From Chrysemys picta bellii (Eukaryota > Chordata > Testudines > Emydidae), in the NCBI RefSeq assembly GCF_011386835.1, contig NC_088791.1, positions 28,742,998-28,806,997 on the forward strand: a stretch of DNA of 64,000 bases. Direction: 5' to 3'. The notes beneath the pieces are model-generated. The model saw only the letters and a program-made list of their open reading frames with translations, was not told the origin of the DNA and did no database searches. Below, in pieces: positions 23,816-35,171 of this stretch (positions are counted from its first letter, which is position 1; each line of letters starts with the position of its first letter). A program made the translations under genes and the position numbers.

Positions 23816-25060
23816 TTGTTTGTGGTCCTTCAGCCAATTTTCAGACCACGAAAAAATGTTCATGTCCAGCACATTTCAATTCAATTTCATGGGACAATGT
23901 ATGAAGTGCTTTACTGAATTCAAACACATTACATCTGCTACATCCCCTTCAATCACTGCTTCTGTAATTCCATTTTTTAAAAAAGTAATCTAGTCATTAA
24001 TTTCACCCCCACCTCATTTTTAACATGTCTACTTTTTCCTCTTGTATTTCTCCACTTCACATCTCCCCCTCCCCCACGCATATTTGTAAAACCTTCCATA
24101 TTCCCTTCTAGCTACAGGGTTATGAATACTTTTGGTTGTTTTTCCTCCTCTTATCTTTTTCCCTTCAAAACAAGCTCTCTAATCCAGTTTGGTTGCATAC
24201 TCCTACTTTCATTTTCACTATAGTTGTTTTTACCCTCAGCCCTTTAAGTAGTTCAACATAAAGCCAAATAGATACTTTTCATTCTTTACTTTTTTCCTTA
24301 TTCAGAGGAACTGAGATCTGTTCTACCTTAATTATGGTATGCAGTTTTATTCTACACTCATGGGCCAGAATTTCTATCTTCAGTACCTAACACTCAGCAC
24401 TTAAAGAAAAGTGAGTTTTAAGATCTAGAAAGTAGAGAATCCAACCGGCAGAGAAGCACTTCTTCTATTAGAAGTTACTAACTGATAGGAAAGAACCTAT
24501 TAGAATATGAGAATAATAAGGAATTTTGGCACCAGTGGTCATCAGCTATTGTAAAAAAAGTGAGACCAATGGATCCTGCTTACCTAAAGTAAGGGGACTG
24601 TAAAGTATTTAGGGACTATGGACAATTATGTTGTCCGGGGACTCTGGGTAAAGGCCTAATATCACTTAGTTCAGCAACATCAACAGAAGTCTAAGTCTCA
24701 AAACAAGGTGCCCAGAGTGTATTAAGTCCCTTTTTAACAATAAATAAGCTATTTCAAGTTTGCCCGATTCACAAGCTAAAATTATTTGGGTAAAAGAAAT
24801 TCTTAGAAGGACCTGGAAAATTTATGGACAGAGTCTGTAATTTTCCATATGACTGAAAAATATAGAAACCAAGAGTGACTTGGGGTGGGTGGGAAGTGGT
24901 TTGGTTTGTCTTTTCACTGTGGATGTACGTCTCCTTTCTTTTGCTTGTCATTTATATACAACTCCGAGTTACGGGTTTAATTGGATTGGTTAGAACCTTC
25001 TTACCTTCAGGTGTCAGTGTTACTTGGTTCTAACAATTTAATCCCTTCTGGTAGACAACC
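23816..25060. other. AT-rich stretch with no recognised gene
   Basis: About 1.2 kb without domain-bearing frames or clear transposon termini. Confidence 0.55.
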
Positions 25061-25062
25061 TA

Positions 25063-25133
25063 GGGCCTGATCCAAAGACCAATGAAGTCGATAGAAAAAC
25101 TTCCACTGATTTCAAGGACCTTTGGATCAGGCA
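25063..25133. mobile_element. Tiny foldback element
   Basis: GGGCCTGATCCAAAG and CTTTGGATCAGGC are inverted copies, with CAATGAAGTC and CACTGATTTC between them. The element is about 70 bp and belongs to the same broad palindromic group as the segments at 22318 and 43807. Confidence 0.65.
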
Positions 25134-26000
25134 CTTAGGCCCATATTCACAAAGGTACTAAGGCACCTAAGTCCCAGTTTTAGGCTCCACTGTGATCCAC
25201 AAAGCTCCCACCAACCCTGTAGGCCCCTACATTTTCAGGGTGAAAGTTCCCTCAGTGCCTATGTTTCCGCCTCTGAGCATGCACAATGCTGTCTCACTCA
25301 AGGCATCTGGATGCCCATCTCCCACCTAAGCCCCAGCGCAATCCATGAAGCAGGTGAAGATAGGTGTTCATCTGCCTAACTCATGTGTGGGGCCCAATCT
25401 GGTAGGCATGCTCAGAAGCCACCTACCGGATCAGGTCCCATTCGAAATCTGACTGGAAGAGGTAGCAGCCAGGCAGTGGCCTTACAACTTTTAAATCTGT
25501 AGTTAGAGCACTCCACTGGGGCATGGGTCAGCTTCAATTCCCCCTTCTCTGCCGAAGGGGGAGAAAGGATTTGAAGAGAAGTCGCCTACTGCTCAGGAAA
25601 AGGCTCAAACCACTGAACTATGGGATATTTAGAGATGGTGTACCCTCAATCTCTCCTGTTGAAGCTGTTCCACTTTGGATTAAATAATGAAAGCATGATT
25701 GACCCAGAGAGAAAGAGATTAACTGTATCCTGATGCTTAGGACACCTACCTGGGAGACCCAGGGGCTAGTCCCTGTGTTCCAGTGATGCTCTAATTATTT
25801 ATCCATAGTGGAACAGCTTCAATAGGAGAGACTGAAAGAGCCCTACATCAGAATATCCTTTGGTTCCGTGGTTAGAGCACACACTGGAGAGGTCACAGAC
25901 TCCTGTTCAAAGCCTTCCTCTCCCTTTGGCAGAAAAGGGGGAATTGAACCTGGGGCTCCTACATCTCAGGCAAGTGTTCTAACCACTTGGCTAAACGTTA
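25134..26000. repeat. Probable old non-autonomous element beginning TTAGGCCCATATTCAC
   Basis: The opening CTTAGGCCCATATTCACAAA and the phrase AGGCACCTAAGTCCC are familiar from sauropsid interspersed repeats. A matching AGGCACCTAACTCAGAC occurs far to the right at about 27328. The element may have been opened by later insertions in between. Ends and class are not resolved. Confidence 0.4.
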
Positions 26001-26084
26001 TAAGGTGAATGGCTCCTCCTTCAGCTGTTTCTTTGTGGAATGAGGCAGGCAACTCACTCATTCTCAGAGGAAACTACTGTAAGG

Positions 26085-26620
26085 GATGTAGGCAGTCTGG
26101 CCTAGCAGTCACAGCTGGCCTGAGGTCTGCCCACCAGGGAGGGGAGTCACCAGGCAGGAGTTGGAGAAATCACAAGGCCAGGTCCCATAAACAAGAGTCA
26201 AGGTCAGAGTCAGGCTGGGGTCAAAGACCAGAGGCTGTACCAGGTTAGAATCGAGCAGTCAGCCTGGAGTCAGAGACAGGAGATCAGAGGCAGCACTGAG
26301 CTAGAATCAGGAGGCAGAAGTCAGGGTCCAAGTCAGGCTAGAGCCAGGGATCGGCAATCAGGAGGTGAGGCAAAGTCTGGCATTGCAGCAGACCAAGGTC
26401 AGTGTGATTGTCAGACAACTTCATGGGGCAATACCTGGGGTTAAGGAGGGGCACTTGGCCAATCAGAGGGATGCAGAGTACAGTCACACTGGGTCTCTGG
26501 GCAGTACTTCCTGCAGTGCCTACTCTCCACTGTGTTCCCTGGGTGTACCGCTGTATACCCTCCTAATGGCACTGTGGGAATATCAGCTACCCCAGGCTCT
26601 ACAGACCAGAGTTTTAGTCC
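26085..26620. repeat. Possible solo LTR-like repeat
   Basis: Repeated short phrases (CAAGGTCAGAGTCAGGCTGG, GGAGTCAGAGACAGGAGATC, GGTCCAAGTCAGGCTAGAG) give an imperfect internal periodicity. It resembles Gypsy LTR or leader sequence in composition. No TG-CA termini or duplication could be fixed, so confidence is low. Confidence 0.3.
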
Positions 26621-26635
26621 TTAGGTCCTTACCAC

Positions 26636-27109
26636 CATAGGTGCTGACTCCATGGGTACTCTGGGGCTGGAGCACCCACGGGGAAAAATTGGTGGGTGCT
26701 TAGCCCCACCCCCTCATCCCAGCTCGCCTCCGCTCTGCCTCTGCCTCCTCCCCTGGGCGTACCACGTGCCCGCTTTTCCCCCCGGCTCCCAGCGCTTGCA
26801 CTGCAAAACAGCTGGGAGGGAAGGGGGAGGGAGGAACGCGGTGTGAGGGAAGGGGGAGGGAGGAACGGCAAGCGCTGGGAGGGAAGGGGGAGGGAGGAAC
26901 GCGGTGTGCTCGGGGAAGAGGCGGGGCCTGGGCGGGGATTTGGGGAAGGGGTCCAATAGGGGCAGGGAGGGAGCAGAGTTGGGGCAGGGACTTTGGGGAA
27001 GGGGTTGGAATGGGAGCGGGGCAGGGGCAGGGAAAGGGTGGAGTCGGGGTGGGGCCAGGGGCAGGGGGTTGCGAATACCCACTAGCGCCAGGAAAAGTTG
27101 GCGCCTATG
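26636..27109. mobile_element. hAT-like element with exact 8-bp target duplication and G-rich core
   Basis: The ends CATAGGTGCTGACTCCATGG and AGTTGGCGCCTATG are imperfect inverted repeats. CTTACCAC flanks both sides (26628-26635 and 27110-27117). The core has short tandem GGGAGGGAAGGGGGAGGGAGG blocks. Open frames on both strands through the core are compositional. Confidence 0.9.
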
Positions 27110-27117
27110 CTTACCAC

Positions 27118-29170
27118 AACACCTTACTCCAGGAGAAAAAGTTCCCATCTGTGGACTGCTAGGAGAAATAGGTGACTCCTTGCAGCCTAGACTCAAAAAG
27201 AGGGTGTGGCCTAAAACACACCCCTCTTGTCAGCATCTCCCATTGGCTAATTTAGATGAGAGCCAAGTAGCTTGCACCTTTGTGGATCCCATTCTGAGGT
27301 AACTGTCTCTCCCAATTCATTAGCCTAGGCACCTAACTCAGACTTTATGGACCACAATGCTGTTCCTGAGAATTTTCTAGGCACTTAACACAGAGTCAAG
27401 GTAATTATAACAACAGTCTTGTAATCAAAGTGGTGCTCAGAACACAAAATGGAGTTTGGTAATTTGATATCCAGAAAGTTTGTAATATCAAACAGAACTG
27501 ATAAGCTGTATGTAGTGTGCCATCAGCAGTAGTCCTCGTGGCATTGTCCCAGTACAGCTGTGAACTGGTCTAGTCTTTCCCAAGTAAGGTGAGCAGGATT
27601 TGAGCAGAACTTTGAGTCAGTGTCTTCCGGAAACTCCATGGGGTGCCTCATTCTGCTAATACGTCAATAGTTCTGAAAACTCCAGTCAACCCATTGTTTG
27701 AATGTTCATTTCCATTATGAGTTTTTCCTTTCCTGGTATTAAATGATATTCTGGTTTTTCTATTTTTAGTCATGTTTAATGTGCTGATTTCTCTATTGTT
27801 TCTGGCAACTTCTTTATTTCTTTTCACCTATTTTATTTTTAGTTTTCCTTATGTAAGTTATCTATTGAATTTCTGAGATAATTATATCTGTACTATACAT
27901 ATCTATAGGATGGCTTTAAAACCTTTAGAAAGGTTACCTTCTCTATTCAACTACATAGGCTAGAATAATTATGTTCCTCCCTCTTGAATTAATAGAACTT
28001 TTTCATAAAATGAATTTATAATTTAAAGAAGTTCAGTACAATAACAAATCAAAAAGTAAGATAAATAAAAGTTCTATAAGCAAATTAATAAATTGGTACC
28101 CTTACCTTGTCAAAAGTATAAAGACCCCATAATCATTTGGGGATTCATTTTAAAAAACAGCAAATTATAAATTACATCATTTGTCCATTCAAAATATTTG
28201 TTGCATAAAACTCCTTGGAATGATTCTATATGAAACAGAAATTATTTTCTTTCTAATAGTTTTCTTACATGTTCTACCTTGCATGCTGAAGGGTACTAAA
28301 GCCCTTTACAAATTACAGCAAACAGATACATGCACCACTTCTAGGATGATAAGTGACAACTGTTAAACACGACACAACAACACTAAATAATAGTTTTAGG
28401 AAAGAAAGTGAATACTATATCTAGCTGAAAATAAGGGGAAATTAAACAGGCAGAATGTATTAACCCAAATTGGAATTTGGCCCGAGCACCCATTGGAATG
28501 CATACTCTTATAAAAGGTGCCCGGGGTCTTTAAGAACCAAGAGTGGGCAGCACCTTGGTTTCATGTTTCATTATTATTAAATATTTGTTTACAGCCGTGC
28601 TCACAATGTGCTAAGAGATGGCACCTTCAGAAGCACAGTGCCTGCTAACATCTCCGGAGGGCAATGGCTCACAACTGACTTGGAGAGAAGACTATCTAAG
28701 AATGGATCCACATTCTTGAGATAAGCATGACTCCAACATCTTGTGTATAGAAGTATCTGGGTTTTGAAGGTATTACAGAGGGCATGACCTCACCTCTCCA
28801 GTTATTTCAACTATAATAGAGGAATTCCTTTACAAGAGATGGAAGAAGTGAGGGAATGTGCATCTATACACATGGGCAACCATCTTGAAAAACCATGGTT
28901 ACTATGGTAAATAACTTATTTTTTCTCCTTTAAGATTTCCCCATATGGATCCCCACTCTTGGGAGATGAGCAAGCAAGTAATGATGCTCAAGAAGGTGGG
29001 TCTGATGACTATTAGTTAAAAGTGACTGCAAGACTGTGTCTTCAAATTGCTCATCTGATCTACAGATCAAATCAAGGGAGTAATGCTGCAAAAAGAGTAG
29101 AGCTCTAAGTTGTACCTTTGCATATTTCAATGATTAGACTGAGCTGAGTTGTGCTTGGCTCTTAAACGGC
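27118..29170. other. AT-rich stretch with no recognised gene
   Basis: About 2 kb. No domain-bearing frames; the frame at 28181-28366 lacks a recognisable feature. Isolated AGGCACCTAACTCAGAC near 27328 may be the far end of the element opening at 25134. Confidence 0.5.
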
Positions 29171-29174
29171 AAAG

Positions 29175-29455
29175 GGCTTGTCTGCCCTAGAAAGGATTTG
29201 CTGGTACAGCTATACAGATATTGTTATAACAGCAAAACCCCTAGCAGAGACGCACCTTATATCAGCAAAAGAGTTATTTTGCTGGCGTAGCTTATACCAG
29301 TTCCCAGAAAAAAATCTGCTATACTGACAAAAGGGCTCTTTTGCTGGTATAACTGTGTATTGTGGGCTCTCTGCTGTTATAAAAATGTAGTAAAGAGTCA
29401 CACCCCAACCAACATCATTACATCAGCAAAAGTTTCTTGTGTAGACCTGGTCTAA
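29175..29455. mobile_element. Probable short DNA transposon with GTCTACAC-like ends
   Basis: The left edge GGGCTTGTCTGCCCTAG and the right edge TTGTGTAGACCTGGTCT form an imperfect inverted pair. The interior repeats CAGCAAAA and TTATACCAG motifs in both senses. A target duplication is not readable. Related in style to the Harbinger-type MITEs. Confidence 0.45.
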
Positions 29456-29767
29456 GTCACTTTGGAAAATGGGATTTAGGCTCTTAAATCACTTAGGTGC
29501 TTTTGAAGATTTTATCCTTGTTCTATATTGATAATTATTTAAGGCTCTTTGGGCATCTAAAGTATGGAGCATCTGCCTGGATGTAAATGAGGCTCAGGGG
29601 AAAAACACAGACCAATTAATGGTCTGATTAAAATGGAAATCCACAATAACTTTACACAGGATTCTGGATTGAGACTGAGACTGTGGGAGCCCCTCCATGC
29701 CAGCTGGCAGCAGGCCCACCATATTTTAACTCACATCAGGCCTGACACACAATGCCCCAACACACTG

Positions 29768-30352
29768 TTGTCATAATAGATATCTAAAAAGTGTCATGTA
29801 AGGTATCATATGTACACTGATTACATACCAGTCCCAAAAATCATTGTGGGATGTATGTATGTATGGGTTGTGTATACGCTGTTATCCGCATGTGTTGGAA
29901 ATATGGTCTTATAATGTGTTTAGGAGGCAGTGTGTACACCAAGCCTGACAAAGCCTACACAAAGGCATGTGTATTTGCCTGTCTGACTGGCTTCACTGCA
30001 GGCAGAGGACAATGAAAGTACATTTACATATAAGGCTAACAAATAGGAAAAATCTTAGTGAGCTCCCTGGGGGACAAAGCCAGGATGCCTTCCTGGCTCT
30101 TGAAGCAGAGACAACGGACTTCGGGTAATATAAGGGGAGCAAAAAGATATTTGTGTTATCCATCGTTTATGGGACATAGGGTACAACAACCAATGAGCCT
30201 ATGAAAGTTGGTTCCCCTAGTCTGAAGGGCTAGAGATGTTGGTAACTACTTGTGAGTAAGGAAACTGCTTAGGCAAAGACATGCTAAAATTAAGTTTTAG
30301 TCCCTAGAAAGCATGTAACCATTTTGTTTGTAACCATACTGTCTTTTTTCTC
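29768..30352 (+). repeat. Probable retroviral-type solo LTR, left part, split by the Harbinger element
   Basis: The segment TGTTGTCATAATAGATATC to TGTCTTTTTTCTCTTA continues on the far side of the Harbinger transposon at 35192 with GTATCACTTAAATCTG and AATAAA signals. The two flanks therefore appear to be one older repeat. The TG start, an AATAAA in the right part and the lack of coding sequence suggest an LTR. The outer ends are approximate. Confidence 0.45.
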
Positions 30353-30355
30353 TTA

Positions 30356-30372
30356 GGCCTGGTCTACACTAG
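30356..30372 (+). repeat. Harbinger left terminal inverted repeat
   Basis: GGCCTGGTCTACACTAG starts immediately after the TTA duplication. Its GTCTACACTA core matches the reverse complement of the right end. The adjacent 200 bases contain inverted GTCGAA and TTCGAC motifs, likely subterminal protein-binding repeats. Confidence 0.85.
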
Positions 30373-31322
30373 GCGTTTATGTCGAAGTTAGCGCCGTTAC
30401 ATCGAATTAACCCTGCACCCGTCCACACCGCGAAGCTATTTAGTTCGACATAGAGGTCTCTTAAATTCGACTTCTGTACTCCTCCCCGACGAGGGGAGTA
30501 GCGCTAAATTCGACATGGCCATGTCGAATTAGGCTAGGTGTGGATGGAAATCGACGCTAATAGCTCCGGGAGCTATCCCACAGTGCACCACTCTGTTGAC
30601 GCTCTGGACAGCAGTCCGAGCTCGGATGTTCTGACCAGCCCCACAGGAAAAGCCCCGGGAAAATTTTAATTCCTTTTCCTGTCTAGCCAGTTTGAATCTC
30701 ATTTCCTGTTTGGACATCGTGGCGAGCTCAGCAGCACTGGCAACGATGCAGAGCTCTCCAGCAGTGATGGCCGTGCAATCTCAGAATAGAAAGAGGGCCC
30801 CAGCATGGACTGATCGGGAAGTCTTGGATCTGATCGCTGTGTGGGGCGATGAGTCCGTGCTTTCCGAGCTGCGAACCAAAAGACGGAATGCAAAGATCTA
30901 CGAGAAGATCTCTAAAGCCATGTCAGAGAGAGGATAGAGCCGGGATGCAACGCAGTGCCGCGTGAAAATCAAGGAGCTGAGACAAGGCTACCAGAAGACC
31001 AAAGAGGCAAACGGATGCTCCGGATCCCATCCCCAGACATCTCGTTTCTACGAGGCACTGCATTCCATCCTAGGTGCGGCCGCCACCACTACCCCACCAC
31101 TGACCGTGGACTCTGAGGATGGGATATTGTCCACGGCCGGTTCCTCGGACATGTTAGCGGACGGGGAAGATGAGGAAGGAGATGAGGAGGACGAGGCAGT
31201 CGACAGCGCTTACAACGCTGATTTCCCCGACAGCCAGGATCTCTTCATCACCCTTACAGAGATCCCCTACCAACCGTCCCCAGCCGTTAACCCGGACACA
31301 GAATCTGGGGAAGGATCAGCCA

Positions 31323-32311
31323 GTAAGTGTTTTAAACATCTAAACATTTATTTTTAACAGAACAGGAATATTAAGAATAACAACAATGGGTTTCTCATGA
31401 TTAGTTTGCCCTAGGCGCTTAACGTTTCAGTCCTGGGCAGTGCAACTATTGAAAAAAAATCTAACAATGTCCGGTTTAGCATGATTGTTCTGCCCAAGCC
31501 ACTCTACTGTTTAGTCTCTGCCAGTGCAGCTACAGTAAAATGCGGTCTATATGTCCGGGGATAGAGCAGAAATCCTCGTGGGACATCTCGAGGAAGCTCT
31601 CCTGGAGGTAATTGGAAAGCCTTTGCATCAGGTTCCTGGGGAGAGCGGCCTTATTGGGTCCTCCGTGGTATGAAACGTTTCCACGCCACGAGACAATCAA
31701 GTACTCCGGGATCATTGCCCTGCAGAGCATGGCAGCATACGGCCCTGGTCTTTGGAGGCTTTCCCGAAGCATTCTTTCTTTCTCAGTGTCTGAGATCCTC
31801 ATCAGGGTGATGTCGCTCATGGTGACCTGCTTTGAATTAGGTAGGGGAATGTTAGTGTTGGGACTGCTTGCCCGTTCCTTTACAGAACTGTAACCGCTGG
31901 TTTGCAGCCACGCGGTGGAGGTGGGAGAGGGGCAGCATACAGGGATCTTTCCCGGGGACAGCCGCGAGGGGGTGGGACGGGGCAGAGTTCCTGCTTGCCG
32001 GATTGCTGGCAGCAGGGACTGGCATTGCTTTCAATGTGAAAGGAGGCCAGTGCTACTATTAAAGTTTTAAGCTGCCACAAGTCTACGGCTTACCATGTCT
32101 GCTACACAAATTCCGGTGTCCTGCCCCGCTTCTCAGATCTGCAGTGCAAGACCCCAGGCACTGAATGCGAAGACCGAGAATTCGACCTTGTCCTGAGTGC
32201 GCATGTGATAGGTGCTGTGCATGGTCTTGTTCACAGAGAAAGACTATGTTCTTTGTTCACAACTACATTTATCTTTCTGAGGAATTCACTCCCTTTTTCC
32301 CATTCCCACAG
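31323..32311 (+). other. Intron of the Harbinger Myb-like gene
   Basis: A 989-base intron with a consensus GTAAGT donor and a pyrimidine-rich CTTTTTCCCATTCCCACAG acceptor. It contains the antisense 96-codon ORF at 31530-31820 and purine-rich sequence near 31910-31960. Confidence 0.75.
31530..31820 (-). CDS. Antisense ORF in the intron, 96 codons, unknown function
   Basis: An uninterrupted frame opens at an ATG on the minus strand, the same strand as the transposase. The product is not low in complexity. It starts MSDITLMRISDTEKERML and has a central block with PGPYAAMLCRAMIPEYL, VSWRGNVSYHGGPNKAALP and a helical LMQRLSNYLQESFLEM. Trp, Cys, Tyr and His are all present. I do not recognise a named domain. 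Because it lies inside the element with no stop, it could be a third Harbinger-encoded protein or part of a spliced antisense transcript. Chance cannot be excluded at this length, although the composition looks protein-like. Confidence 0.45.
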   Translation of the reverse strand: MSDITLMRISDTEKERMLRESLQRPGPYAAMLCRAMIPEYLIVSWRGNVSYHGGPNKAALPRNLMQRLSNYLQESFLEMSHEDFCSIPGHIDRILL

Positions 32312-32787
32312 CCACATCTGCGACTGTCTCACAACCTAGCCTGGCATCACACTCCCAGAGGCTAGCGCAGATTAGGCGTAGGAAGAAGAGGACACGGGAG
32401 GACATGTTCTCGGAACTTATGGGCTGCTCCCGAGCCCAGGCAGCACAGCAGACCCAGTGGCGGGAGAACTTGTCCCAAATGCATCAATCACACATGGAAC
32501 GGGAGGAGAGGTGGCGGCAGGAAGACCAGCAGGCGACTCAAACGCTGCTTGGACTAATGAGGGAGCAAACGGACACGCTCCGGCGCCTTGTGGATGTTCT
32601 GCAGGAACGGAGGCAGGAGGACAGAGCCCCGCTGCAGTCTATCTGTAACCACCCTCCCCCGCCACCAAGTCCCATACCCCCCTCACCCAAAGTCCAAAGA
32701 AGGAGGGGCGGCAGAGTCCATGCAAACTCTCACTCCACCCCTGCAGAAAGCTCTAGTAGTAGAAGGCTCTCATTCCCCAAAATTTGA

Positions 32788-33526
32788 CAAGTCCTTTCCT
32801 TCCCGCCTCACACAAGCCCCCGTCCAAGTTTCACCTCCCAGTTTCATGTGTAGTTGCTAATAAAAAATACGTTTGTGTTAATTACTGTTTCCATCATGTT
32901 CTTTTGGAGGAGGGGGGTAAGGGGGTTGGTAATTGGACAGGACAGTCACCTTTAGCAGGGTACATAGGCGGGGGCAGGTCCAGCAGCAGGGCACATACAC
33001 AGTGCAGTCACTAGTTACCCTGGTCAGTCTGGGAGGTGGTTTTCATGTTCTGTGGTGGGGGGTGGGTTGCTCTGTGACTTTGTGGCGGGGGAGGGCAGTT
33101 ACAGATCTTATGCGGCGGTCCTTATCCTGGATCACAGAGCCACGCAGCAGGGGATCTGTAACCGTCCTCCCCCTGCCACAAAGTCACATAGCCCCCCCAT
33201 ACACACAGTCCCGATCAGGAGGGGTGACAGGCTCCGTTGAAACAACCAGTCCACCACTGTGGAGCCTGTCAATCCTGGAGTTTAGAAGCGTCATTTGCGT
33301 CACTACACTACACCCGCTCCCCACCACAGTCTGCGTCCCAGGTTTAAAACATTCCCGCGAAAACAGTAATAAAGAAAACGGTGTTCATTAACAAAGTAGA
33401 AGTGATTTTATTTCTAAACGTGTGTTGGAAGGGGGTGAAGGGGGTATGTAACTGGAGAGGATAGTCAACATTAACTGGGTAAAGAAACGGGGGCAGGTTC
33501 AGCTTCTCTGTACACAAACTTAAAAG
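32788..33526. other. Region between the convergent Harbinger genes
   Basis: This 0.74-kb segment separates the two 3' ends. It holds AATAAA on the plus strand at 32859-32864 and a second near 33370, and a TTTATT (AATAAA on the minus strand) near 33409. An inverted repeat spans about 33087-33175 (GGGGGAGGGCAGTTACAGATC against GATCTGTAACCGTCCTCCCCC). Plus-strand frames here have no recognised domain. Confidence 0.65.
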
Positions 33527-34810
33527 TCACAGGTTACCCTGCTCACTCAGGAACCTAGTTTTCAAAGCCTCCCAGATGCACAGCGCATCCCGCTGGGCTC
33601 TTCTAATCACCCGGCTGTCTGGCTGGGCGTAATCAGAAGCCAGGCTATTTGCCTCAACCTCCCACCCCGCCATAAAGGTCTCCCCCTTGCTCTCACAGAG
33701 ATTATGGAGCACACAGCAAGCTGCTATAACAATGGGGATATTGGTTTCGCTGAGATCACAGCGAGTCAGTAAGCTTCTCCATCTCCCCTTGAGACGGCCA
33801 AAAGCACACTCCACCACCATTCTGCACTTGCTCAGACGGTAGTTGAAGAGTTCTTTTTCACTGTCCAGGGCGCCAGTATAGGGCTTCATGAGCCAGGGCA
33901 TTAGCGGGTAGGCTGGGTCCCCGAGGATGACTATAGGCATCTCCACATCCCCAACAGTTATTTTGTGGTCCGGGAAGTAAGTACCTTCCTGCAGCCGTCT
34001 AAACAGACCAGAGTTCCTGAAAACACGAGCGTCATGAACCTTGCCCTGCCATCCGACGTAGATGTTCGTAAAACGTCCCCTGTGGTCCACCAGTGCTTGC
34101 AGCACCATGGAAAAGTAGCCCTTTCTGTTAATGTACTGGCTGGCCTAGTGCTCCAGTGCCAGGATAGGGATGTGAGTTCCATCTATGGCCCCACCACAGT
34201 TTGGGAATCCCATCGCTGCGAAGCCATCTATGATTACCTCCACGTTTCCCAGGGTCACTACCTTTGACAGCAGTACATCAACGATTGCCTTGGCTACTTG
34301 CATCACAACAACCCCCACAGTAGATTTGCCTACGCCAAAGTGGTTCGCGACTGACCGGTAGCTGTCTGGCGTTGCAAGCTTCCAGAGGGCTATGGCCACT
34401 CGCTTCTGGACAGTCAGGGCTGCTCGCATCTGGGTGTCATTGCGCTTCAGGGCAGGGGACAGCAACTCACAAAGTTCAAGGAAAGTTCCCTTACGCATGC
34501 GAAAGTTTCGCAGCCACTGGGATTCATCCCAGACCTGCAGCACTATGCGGTCCCACCACTCAGTGCTTGTTTCCCGGGCCCAGAATCGCCGTTCCACAAC
34601 ATCCACATGACCCATTGCCACCGTGATGTCCTCGGCGCTGGGTCCTGTGCTTTCTGAGAGGTCTGTGCTACTCTCAGACTTCAGACCCTCACCGCGGTGC
34701 CGTAGCCTCCTCGCCTGACTTATCTGCATCTGCCTCTGGGAAAGGTGGATGATAAGCTGCGAGGCGTTGACAACGGCCACAACTGCAGCAATGGTCGCAG
34801 CGTGCTCCAT
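33527..34810 (-). pseudogene. Harbinger DDE transposase (HARBI1-like), one in-frame TAG
   Basis: The frame opens at ATG 34810 and ends at 33527, 428 codons including one internal TAG at codon 222 (34145-34147). The N-terminal half has a helical region, then YRSVANHFGVGKSTVG, a helix-turn-helix-like block typical of the family. The catalytic triad is visible: Asp in AIDGTHIPI (codon 210), Asp in LGDPAYPL (codon 298) and Glu in MVVECAFGRLKGRW (codon 334). The last two are 35 residues apart. GKVHDARVF and the C-terminal CCVLHNLCE block are also standard. The triad is complete, and the TAG falls between its first two members. The transposase cuts the element out and reinserts it at a 3-bp TWA target. 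The length is normal for the family. The C-to-T transition of a glutamine codon is a plausible origin of the stop. Confidence 0.92.
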
Positions 34811-35171
34811 GCTCGCAGTGCTGTGGCGTCCGCGCTGTCACTGACTAGAAAAGTGCGCGAACTGATTTCCCGCCGGCGCTTTCAGGGAGGGAGGGCGGGA
34901 GTGATGGACGGATGACGACAGTTACCCAAAAGCACCCTCGACACATTTTTTTACCCAGAAGGCATTGGTGGCTCCACCCAGAATTCCAATGGGCAGCGGG
35001 GACTGCGGGAACTGTGGGATAGCTGCCCACAGTGCACCGCTTCCAATGTCGACGCTTTTCCCGTTAGTGTGGACTCACAAAGTCGAATTACTGTCCTTAG
35101 TGTGGACACACACGTTCGACTTTGCAATATCGATTCCAAAAATTCGATTTAAGTAAAATCGAACTACTCTC

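Larger units (their letters stand above)
30746..32787 (+). pseudogene. Harbinger Myb/SANT-like DNA-binding protein, two exons, one in-frame TAG
   Basis: Exon 1 (30746-31322) begins at an ATG with the Myb/SANT-like helix region KRAPAWTDREVLDLIAVWG, then RNAKIYEKISKAM, then CRVKIKELRQGYQKTKEA. An acidic stretch (DGEDEEGDEEDEAVDSAY) follows. The donor is GTAAGT at 31323 and the acceptor CCCACAG ends at 32311. Splicing is phase 1 and the frame is kept into exon 2 (32312-32787), which holds a basic RRRKKRTRED block and a helical, glutamine and arginine-rich tail with repeated leucines. Codon 64 (30935-30937) is TAG, the only stop seen in about 350 codons. In this superfamily the Myb-like protein binds the transposon ends and helps carry the transposase to the nucleus. 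Domesticated relatives occur in vertebrate ZSCAN and MSANTD genes. An AATAAA lies at 32859-32864. Confidence 0.88.

Noticed and set aside
26696..27302. Frames of 130-160 codons through the core of the 26636-27109 element
   Set aside because: The interval is G-rich repeated sequence within a transposon with an exact 8-bp duplication. No domain is visible.
33009..33391. Plus-strand 152-codon frame between the Harbinger genes
   Set aside because: It lies in the shared 3' region with poly(A) signals on both strands and an inverted repeat. It has no domain and no splice signal linking it to the Myb-like gene.
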